Source: Heterostelium multicystogenum
Taxonomy: Eukaryota > Evosea > Eumycetozoa > Acytosteliales > Acytosteliaceae
Direction of reading: 5' to 3'
NCBI GenBank assembly: GCA_003667245.1
Contig: RCNN01000297.1
Coordinates: 1 to 57,873 of the forward strand
DNA: 57,873 nucleotides
The notes beneath the pieces were generated by a model, which was not told the DNA's origin, did no database searches, and saw only the letters and a program-made list of their open reading frames with translations. The position numbers and the translations under genes were made by a program. Positions 48,134 through 57,873 of the stretch are shown one piece after another. Position 1 is the first letter of the stretch, and every line of letters begins with the position of its first letter.

Positions 48134-49745
48134 ATGGTACAAATAATCATTAATAGAAATTGTATAACTCAATTTCCAGTTGTTATATTACAAAAAATTG
48201 TAAACCAGCTGACTGTGAACATTGACAAAGTTTGCTTCAGTTTGGTATGCAAGAGATTCTACGTTGAGCGTCAAAAATATTTGACCATAGGACTTGAAGT
48301 AAAAAATAGTAATTCAAGATGGCTAGTTCATAACTTAAAAACTGTCGTCCTATGGCAAACTTATCGAAACCTATGACCACCAAGACGATTCTTTTGTAAA
48401 CATTACCAAATTCATTTGTTTTGCTGACCTGAACCAAATGAAAGACTATAACAAAACGTTGAAATCACAATCAACTCCAAGGTTCTCACATTGTATTACC
48501 AAAGGTAAACAAATCTATTTATTACAATAATAGGATAAATACTTATCATAGATTTTTCAGAATATCTTCCAATTGTAGATGAAAGTGACACCAATGTTCA
48601 GGAATTAGCAATTCATTATCGTGTAGAAGGTTCTCTTAATGAAATTCCATGTATTCATAAAGTCTCTACTTTTGGAATGTCCTCCTCGTTCAATCCCGTC
48701 GATTATTCACTACCAGACAACATCAAAATACTTGCATTTACAGATGGCAACAATGCATTTGGTCCCAATGCCAGATTACCTAGACAACTAGAGACATTGA
48801 TACTTGCTACTTATAATCAGAAATTCGAAAAGAACTTCCTTCCATCTACTTTGAAGAGTTTAACCATTGGATTTGGATACAATCAACCAATTGATAGAGA
48901 TGTTCTTCCACAAGGACTCAAGTATCTATCCATTATTTCTGCAACTTTCGATCAACCAGTCGTCAAAGGAGCACTTCCTTCCTCACTTAAAAAGTTAGAA
49001 ATCGCCTCTTACTTTGGTAAATTGATTACATATGATCCAAACAACATTTGTGATGATCTCGCAGATAATACATATCTTCCATCAACCCTACAAAAGCTGA
49101 TTGTTGGTTCACCACTTTCATCAAAAGGAACTGACTTTGAAAACCACGTTCTACCGAATCTAAGAACTTTTGGTTTGAATAGATTTTTCACACAAAAGAT
49201 TAATCCACTTGTTGTTCCTCCCACTGTCACCAAATTATATTTAGATTCCTACCCAAATGCAAATGTATTGGAAACAATACCAAATGGAATCAAAATTCTC
49301 AAGATTGGTATTTTGAAAAACTACAGTTCCTAATGATTCAATACCAGACACTCTGGAGAAACTCACTATTACCACACTCAAAGAACCAGACACCCCATGT
49401 CTATTCCATTCTGTCCAGTCATCAAATACCTCTACTAATGGAATTATACCAAGAGCAAGGATCGATTCACCATTTGAAACACTAAAGCCATCTATTAGGT
49501 CACTTTCTCTTCCATTGCTATACTGCTTACATGCAAGCTTTGACTATCTCCCTCCTACCCTTCAGAACCTTGAATTGGTAGACTTGACAATGGACAAATT
49601 CACTCTTAGAAGACTAAGTGAAGAGTATTTCCTGATTATGACTCCTATGAACCAAGGTAGTATAAACAGAGCATCGAAAATGATTGAGATTATGTCGAAT
49701 AGATTTGAAATACTTCAAGATAAAAATAAATTCTGGCTTTCTTAA
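48134..49745 (+). CDS. F-box/FNIP-repeat protein (plus copy)
   Basis: Likely substrate receptor of an SCF ubiquitin ligase. It starts MVQIIINRNCITQFPVVILQ; the F-box region continues KIVNQLTVNIDKVCFSLVCK-RFY. After an intron (about 48505-48558) come FNIP/leucine-rich repeats of about 22 residues with the pattern 'FNQPI..G.LPSSLK.L.I': ARLPRQLETLILATYNQKFE, FLPSTLKSLTIGFGYNQPID, VLPQGLKYLSIISATFDQPV, ALPSSLKKLEIASYFG, TYLPSTLQKLIVG and VVPPTVTKLYLDS. FNIP repeats are expanded in dictyostelids. Shifts occur near 48350 and 49325. It is the tail-to-tail partner of the gene at 49835-50931, with 89 bases between the stops. Confidence 0.8.
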
Positions 49746-49834
49746 TAGAGATTGCACCTATTATGACATACCCCGTCCTTGTCATTTTATTTACTATTGT
49801 AATAATGACAGCTGTTTCGAAAAGTGCTCGACTC

Positions 49835-50931
49835 TCAGGAGTTTTCAAAAATCGTCCATTGAGAAGACAAAATAGATTCAAACGAAGATAAGTAGAGTTT
49901 CGTGACCTTTGGATGCATAAACATAAATTGAATATCGTTGATGTTGCTACTTTCGTTCAGTTGCCTTATATTAAGCTCTATTCCTGCGGGAACTACTAGC
50001 ACTAATGATTCCAATTGATGTCGCGGACTTGAGGTGCAATAGGTTTCGAGGAATTTAATACCACATCTGAGATTCTTTAAGTTTGGTGGTAAAACAACTT
50101 TGCTACTATATTGCATTGGAAGCGATAAATGTGTTAGACTTAACATGTTGCCCAGATTAAGGTCAGAGTTGAAGCTACAAGTTTTTGGGGAAGTGAAGCT
50201 GTTCCAATCCAGCTGGGAATGAAAGTGGAATCGTTCCTGTCTTGAAATTTAGACCTAGACGTAGGTACTTGAGATTTGGGGGAAGCCAGAATGCATTTGG
50301 AGTTTTGTTTGGAACCTAAAGAGAGTTTCAACTTCGTCAAGGATCTAGGTAAAACTCTGCTATCAGGAAACTCTTGTTTAAATCCATTTCCCATATTTAG
50401 CTCTTTTAAACATCTGGGTAAATCTCCTGGATTCAGTATATGCGAATAACTCTCGATTCTAAGAGAGGTCAGTGTTGGAGGTAACAATCCAGGTGATATT
50501 TTTTGTGATTTGTTGAACGAGATAATTAGCTTCTCGACAGTGTTTGGTATACTATTTAATGGGAATGGTGATAAACTCGGAGCCAACTTGAGAGACTTAA
50601 CCCAATGAGGTATAGTCAAGTATCCAAAGCTACAAGCGCCATTGATTACCAGTTTCTTATGTACTTTCTTGATTTCAGAGAGTTTTCTATTAAACTCTTC
50701 AATTGGAAACCCTTGATAGTGTATTATTGGTTCCATTGTAAATGTAGTCTCTTTCTTTGGGTTGAATAGTTTCAGTGGCAATACTTCTTCGATATCCTTA
50801 AAGTAATCCCAATCATAGCTGATATTTGAATAGTATCGTTTACATGTCAGTTGAACGGATACCCTATCGATAGGTTCCTCTATGAAATTGAATATATAAT
50901 CTAATATTAATTGTGGAAGGATAATAGACAT
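49835..50931 (-). CDS. F-box/FNIP-repeat protein (minus copy)
   Basis: Starts MSIILPQLILDYIFNFIEEP with an F-box-like helix set ending VSVQLTCKRYYSNIS. A spacer follows (residues 45-85), then leucine-rich/FNIP-like repeats: TIPHWVKSLKLAPSLSPFPL, SIPNTVEKLIISFNKSQKIS, LLPPTLTSLRIESYSHILN, DLPRCLKELNMGNGFKQEF, VLPRSLTKLKLSLGS, then VVLPPNLKNLRCGIKFLE, ending WTIFENS. Intronless in what I see. Shifts occur near 50300, 50200 and 50145. The repeats are more diverged from the FNIP consensus than those of its plus-strand neighbour, but share the LTCKRYY/LVCKRFY F-box ending, so the two are probably an inverted duplicate pair. Confidence 0.75.
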
Positions 50932-51009
50932 TCTTTTAAGATATTACATTAATGATTCCCGAGTTTAAAGATGGTATAAGTGTAGCCTCGACTGCAAAGA
51001 TTAAAATTA

Positions 51010-54000
51010 CTAAAACCAATGTAATCTTAAAAAATTTCCAAATTTATTCAAGTACTTGTAGCTGCTAAATTTTTTCAGTTTAGCTGAAATTCTCTTTTTT
51101 TCTTGTTTTCTTTTGGCTCTTGTGCGTACAAAGAGCACCGTACCAACAACGAGGGCAATGAATACGATGGAGCCAACCACTATTCCTGCTATGGCTGCAT
51201 TACTTAACCGGCTCTTGGACCTACACAGATAGGTTAGAGATGAATCCTTTTCAATGTCAATCAAGTTGGAGAAGTCTGGGTCGAGATAGGCGCTCTTGTA
51301 GTAGGCTGGTAGTGTGATGCCCACTCGGATCGATCTGAATTGATAGGAATCTTTAGAGCTAGTTTCGTCATTGTCAATGATTCTGTTAGTGATTTTGGTT
51401 GGCTCGTTGTCTATAATTCCGAAATCAATGAATCGACCATAAAGACTTTGCTTGTCAATATTCATTTTAATCCACTTAATATCGGCCTTGCTGCCATCTT
51501 GGCTTCCGTACTGAGTTGAAGAACATGCATCTTTGTTATCAGACTCAATGGTTGCCTCCATGATAACTTGAAGCATGTTTGTTTGCGCTTTAAAAGGAAT
51601 ACTCTGATAATTCGATTGAGTATTTGATGGAAGATGCTTGAATGTCCAATATAGTACCACCAAATGTGATATTGGTTTGGTTTTCAAAGTACGATATTAA
51701 TACCTTGATGGTAGTTGTGGTTTGTGATAGTGTAGAATTGTACATAAAAGTAGTTCGGTTCAATGATTGGCTTAGATCGGTGAAGTTCCATTGAGAGATT
51801 TTATATGAGTTCACGGTTTCTTGTAGATCATTGAGTTCTCTTACTTCTAAAACCTGAATCATCGTAGTAACTTTGTTGTTGTTATTGTCGGTAATGATAC
51901 CAGTTTTTGGCTCTGGCTGTGGCTCGGGAGTTGGTATGACAATGATCTGCGATGAACATGTTGGACCTGTCCATGGATATTGGCAAACACATCCATTTGG
52001 ACCACAAGTTCCACGGCCATTGCATGGAGGAGATCCTGGGCATAAGCTTGATGGGGAACTTGGTGTTGGAGTAGCAATTGGTATAATGTTGTATGTGTAG
52101 AGATCAATAATGTTGGACTCCTTATTGGATAATTTCGATTTTACTTTTACACTGACCATTGGTGAATATATTCTACCAATATCAACAGAATGTATTAAGC
52201 GACCAGATGCAAATGATACTGCAAATTCTTTCCAACCAGTATTATCTTTGAGATCAACAAGAACAGTCAGATTTTCTGCAATAATTCCAAATGACTTTCC
52301 CATAAGAGTGAGGGATCCACCAGCTGCGTTGATTGGTCTACCAGATTCCAAAATTGGCTCGTTCCAACTGAATTGTCTCCTAATAAAATAAGGGAATCCT
52401 GATTCCTTCAAATCCGAGGCGGTATAGGAATTGCTATTTAAATTGTTATCCACAATACCATAAACAGACACTAGAATGTTTCCCATTGAATATGCATAAG
52501 GCAATTCAAATGAGCCAAAATAAAACTCACTACTATTTCCAACTGTTTTGTAGCTGCACGGTTATAGGTGGATCAGAGTCTGATGATAATATTACATATG
52601 GAACATGTCTAGTTGATATTCCAGAAACATTGTCATGGATATAGAGTTCAAAACTAACTATCCTATTATTGGATCCAACATCTACAACAGGAGTACAATA
52701 AAGTTGAGAATTTCAGGTGGAATATCATCGAACACATCTACAACAACTATGTCAATAATAGAGAATTTCAAATGAATATTTAAATCTATTACTTACTATT
52801 ATTAGTAACGTTGATATATTTTTTGATTATCTTGAACACCGTAAAGCCATATTAAATGATCGGATATAATATTGCTTGATTGAAATGGGTTTCTATCAAA
52901 AAGTAGTAGATTCTTTAATCTAAAGATCCTTCCAAAGGTATCACCTGAAAGCTGGAAAGCAACCTTATATACACCATAGTTGGCATTGCCTGTTGTTCTA
53001 TTAGAAGAATCGAATTTCAAAGTTATTGGCTTGTAGTCTAAATCTGAAACTACATCAACTTGGCCATTGTCAAAGCCATTAGGATAATCCTCAATTGTCA
53101 ATACCAGCCAATGATTTGTGAGGTTTGGTTAAGAAAACGAATTACTTGGGAATACTTCAACTGACTTCAACTGAGGAGGGAACATATCTCCAACTATTTT
53201 TAAATAATTAGTATTTAATTACTTGGGAATTAGGATAGAATACAAACCAATGTTAGTAATTGTTAAATTAGCCTGCTGTCCCAATCTTGATTTGAGCATA
53301 GGAGATGTAAATCCCAATAAATCGGTTTGGTGTCTCAGAGATTACATAATCAACCTCGCCAGGAAGCATAGTAGCAGATAAATAGAAATCAACTTTGAAC
53401 TCCTTAGTAGTGTAATTGTAAACTGCTGGGAAAACCATATTGGTTTTTGGAATAATCAATTCAAAAATGAAATCCTCCACACCAGATCTTGTAAAATTGA
53501 AATACAACTCTCCATGAATAATATTGCTTGGATTTTCTGAGGTAAATTTGAACTCTCTATTTGAAAACCTAAATGTTTGAACATTGGTAACATCAACAAC
53601 TAACATTAAACATAAAGGTATTAATAATGAATCATTTAAGTAAAGATTGATGGATAAATGAAATAGAAAAACTTACTTGCTTCGGTTTTGGTAAAGTTAT
53701 GATTAATCATTTGAAAATTGTGTTATAAGCTTGTAAGGTATTGAACGAAACCACTGTGTTCTTCATGTCATAAATATCAATTATACATGACTTGATTATT
53801 ATTCTTGGAACGGTCACTTCAAAAGTTCCATTGGTGTAGTCACCACTAACTATTAGGTAATTGACCGTATTTGTAATTCCATTTATAGATATTTTAAGCA
53901 ATGGATAGGTAGAACTGATTTTTTAATCTAAACAAATAGTAAGCGGAAGTCACAGTAAATAAGTCTATTTTGTCAATAGACATCTGAGAATCTATAATAA

Positions 54001-55381
54001 TAATCGATAGTTAATTATAAATTAAACTTTTAATCTACATTATTACTTATACATACCAAACGATGAGTTTCCAATAGTAATAGAATTTGATCCTGCCATT
54101 TGAGCAAAGAAAAGCGATCCATAAAAATTTGGATAACAGATCTTGAAAGGCGGTAAAAAATATGAACTATTGGAATTGGATACATATGGTTGTATATCTG
54201 TTTGTAGTGTAAGAATATTGGGGCCAATGCTCTGAGTAATAAGAATTCTATTTATAATATCAGATTTCAAACTAAAGTCAACGATTACACCACCAAAATC
54301 AGGATCAAAACCATAATTTCCGAATTCACCAGTTATTGTTGGTGGAGCTATCGATTTGAATGTTAATTGTATGGATTATTATTGGTGTAAAAAGAGAGTC
54401 AACTTACTTGAAGATATATTGATTGAATAATTATAGAATCTAGTGATATTGGTAATCAAAGCTGATAAGAATCAATAACCATACTGGAATTGCATTCATA
54501 ACAGCAAGATAGGTACTAAAACCATTTTCAATTTTGGTAAGAGGGTAAAAGGCTCGATTATTTGAATCTTCAAATCCAAAAAGAGAACTAGAATTGTAAG
54601 CACCAACAATACTAATCACCTGTAGAGTATCAATAGGATTAATGATATAAGTGCCTTCCGCTGGATAGGTAGTATAATTCAAGCCCTTAGTTGTCACATT
54701 TGTTGCTGAAAATGGAAATACGTTGTCTACTTGAATTTCCATCGTATAGGTGTTGAATGTTATTTTAAGTGTTAGAGTAGGAGGATTAACAAATATGGGG
54801 ATTATCATCAAAAAATAGTTTCTTGAATCTATCGGATTTAGATAACATTGAAAGGCATTTGAAATATTGGCAGTTGGATTACATGCTAGCATATTGGGCC
54901 TTGGTGAATAATCAAAGTCAAATTCGATGTTCATGTTTATCTGGTTGCTAGCGTGATTATATAAGGCCGGAGATCGATTGACAATGGTAAATTGTTCTTG
55001 TAGTCGGGGAGGATTCGTACATGTGAAAGGACCCAGAGGAAACTCCTGATTTGTTACATTCAGGGTAAAATTCACACCGTCCCTTTTGTTCATTTGAAGA
55101 TCTACAAAAAGCATCTGGTGATTTAAATCTTGGACAATAGTTTTTTGCAAGTTAAGACCGGCTGAAAAGTCCGTTGGGCTAGAATAAGAGAGGTCTACAT
55201 CACGTAGTTCGGTTGGAGCAGAAAATATCATTGTGAATGAAGTGTAACAAAAAAGGCTAGCACTTTGCATTGAAGTCTCATAGGGAGAGACCCACACCAG
55301 TGACACACCATCTCCATTGACAAAGATATCATTTCCACAAAACAACAATACTATAACCAACAGAAAAGACAAATAAAACAA
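51010..55381 (-). CDS. large EGF-like type I membrane protein (ComC/Tgr-like surface protein)
   Basis: Cell-surface protein of about 1300 residues. The signal peptide is MFYLSFLLVIVLLFCGNDIF. The long beta-rich ectodomain is split over about seven exons (breaks near 54405, 54285, 53990, 53670, 53250, 53180 and 52790). An IPT/TIG-like stretch (GGSLTLMGKSFG, about 52310) precedes an EGF-like domain, CPGSPPCNGRGTCGPNGCVC and WTGPTC (about 51960-52050). Then come a Pro/Glu linker, a further domain, a membrane helix AAIAGIVVGSIVFIALVVGT and a basic tail RAKRKQEKKRISAKLKKF. Dictyostelid ComC and Tgr proteins share this plan (long ectodomain with EGF or IPT/TIG, one helix, short tail) and act in adhesion, cell-type communication or kin recognition. 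Shifts occur near 51600, 52560, 53705 and 53935. Membership in a particular subfamily is unproven. Confidence 0.7.
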
Positions 55382-56366
55382 TCAAGTAAAAAAAGGTAAG
55401 GATAATAGTTATTATTTATTTCCAAATATTGATAGTTGGATTGATGAATATTTACTTGCAAATGATTGTAGAATTAGATAAACCAAAGAAATGCGATTGT
55501 GGCAACCCTTCATCTCTTAAGATTTAAGAATTAATTCGTTGAGTGAGGCTATGTCCTTAAGATAATGAATGATTAGATATTATATGATTTTGTTAAGATT
55601 AAGATGGTTGAAAAATGGTATGAATCAATATCTTGGATATCATGATGAAGCATAAATAGTGTATGATTTTAATACTCAGTATTGAAAAGTCCCTAGATAT
55701 TCTTAGATATTTTCGGAGTATTACTATTACTCTTTTTTTACTCTCATCTAGAAGTTGATCTTAAGAAAATCATGAATTTTGATCCCCAACAGTAAGAAGG
55801 CATGGTCCAAAACATTAGCATGTAGCAATTTTAGGAATCACAAATTTCGATTAAAATTTTTGAAACTGCAAATATCTTGTTTTTATTTGATTGTTTTTGG
55901 TTATTATTTTAAAATTTAACCAATGTCTGTGGGTTCCATTCACAATCACCAGAACTACAAAAATCTCTGTTTTTAAAAGCCGATTAACAGTTTACTGAAA
56001 ATGAAGTAGAGTTTCACAACTTGCTTTGCAGATCCTTTGAAATGCATTCAATTGAAAGTAATTGTAAAGGAATGAAAGTAAGAAAGAATACTAATCGAAT
56101 ATAAATTTGATTAATTTCATTGTTTTATACATTTTTATTGGTTGACATTTGTTTTCTTTGGTAGTTTAGTTTTTGAGCATTTAGGACTGATTGAGTTTAT
56201 AATTATACTGTTGTTATTATTATTATTATGGTAGCAATGTGTATTTGGGTGTAGGTTGGGATCGACGATTATATATAATATAAACAAAATAGAATTTGTG
56301 GTTGGTTGCAGTGTATATGTGAAATGTGATGATAAGTTTGATTGTTTTGTTTGGTTGGTGATTGAT
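55382..56366. other. intergenic
   Basis: 985 bases upstream of the EGF-like gene and downstream of RPT6 (both minus). Mostly AT-rich, with an ATT run near 56213-56229. A frame at 56269-56366 is only the wrong-frame continuation of RPT6 and should not be used as its C-terminus. Confidence 0.6.
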
Positions 56367-57690
<1,324 letters not shown>

Positions 57691-57873
57691 TTTTCTATCT
57701 ATCTCTATCTATATCTTTCTATACAATAACAACAAAAACAACTTCTAAATATATTTAATTTATCTTATCTATCTTTTTTTCTTTTATAATTTTATAATTT
57801 TCAAAAAATAAACTAATTCAATATAATTTATCAATAATTAATTTTGATGTTCATTAACTCTACTTCAAATTTA
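57691..57873. other. RPT6 upstream region
   Basis: Leader and promoter of the minus-strand RPT6 gene: TCTATC repeats near 57708-57725 and otherwise AT-rich. Nothing else seen before the window ends. Confidence 0.6.

Noticed and set aside
56269..56366. C-terminal extension of RPT6 in the longest open frame
   Set aside because: The adjacent frame gives the conserved ending in KLWK with a stop at 56367; the extension is a frame error.

Overview
The window is nuclear DNA of a dictyostelid social amoeba (Amoebozoa), probably a relatively GC-richer lineage than Dictyostelium discoideum, though I cannot fix the species. The evidence is AT-rich spacers with AT-rich introns of about 60-100 bases (GTAAGT/GTATGT...TAG), poly-Asn/Gln/Thr/Ser stretches in proteins, and lineage-typical families: FNIP-repeat F-box proteins, EGF-like cell-surface proteins, a small EF-hand protein with an ATG-only first exon, and a short kinase very close to Dictyostelium myosin light chain kinase A. 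I see no tRNA, rRNA, CRISPR array or recognisable transposon.

Almost every gene, including invariant housekeeping genes, is interrupted by single-base shifts that are not introns. In the RPT6 proteasome ATPase the missing bases can be placed exactly. I therefore read them as assembly or base-calling errors, not gene decay. CDS spans below run from start to final stop and include introns and these shifts.

Layout. 0-0.15 kb: tail of an unknown gene. 1.3-4.8 kb (+): RhoGEF-PH-FYVE regulator. 5.0-5.7 kb (-): small unknown protein. 6.7-9.6 kb (+): large surface membrane protein. 9.7-10.3 kb (-): Arf-family GTPase. 12.0-13.6 kb (+): SLC17-type anion transporter. 13.8-15.1 kb (-): MLCK-A-like kinase. 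15.1-18.5 kb: gene-poor spacer. 18.5-30.6 kb: seven genes, all on +: coiled-coil/low-complexity protein, importin alpha, EF-hand protein, Pol I factor Rrn7/TAF1B-like, GCIP-like protein, GDP-fucose-type transporter, mitochondrial rhodanese-like protein. 30.8-35.0 kb (-): FIS1, BTB/KCTD protein, secreted phospholipase-C-type phosphoesterase. 36.2-40.3 kb (+): divergent protein kinase with long tail. 41.0-46.4 kb (+): CH-GAS2 cytoskeletal linker. 46.7-55.4 kb: fast-evolving group of a GPI-type surface protein, two tail-to-tail F-box/FNIP proteins and a large EGF/TM protein. 56.4-57.7 kb (-): RPT6.

The neighbours do not form one pathway. They are ordinary eukaryotic genes plus two patches of surface-protein genes. 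The most notable items are the architectures of the phosphoesterase, the CH-GAS2 protein and FIS1, a recurring GTGTGTGGGT element in spacers upstream of genes, and an EF-hand gene whose unbroken frame is misleading. No clearly new multi-gene system was found.
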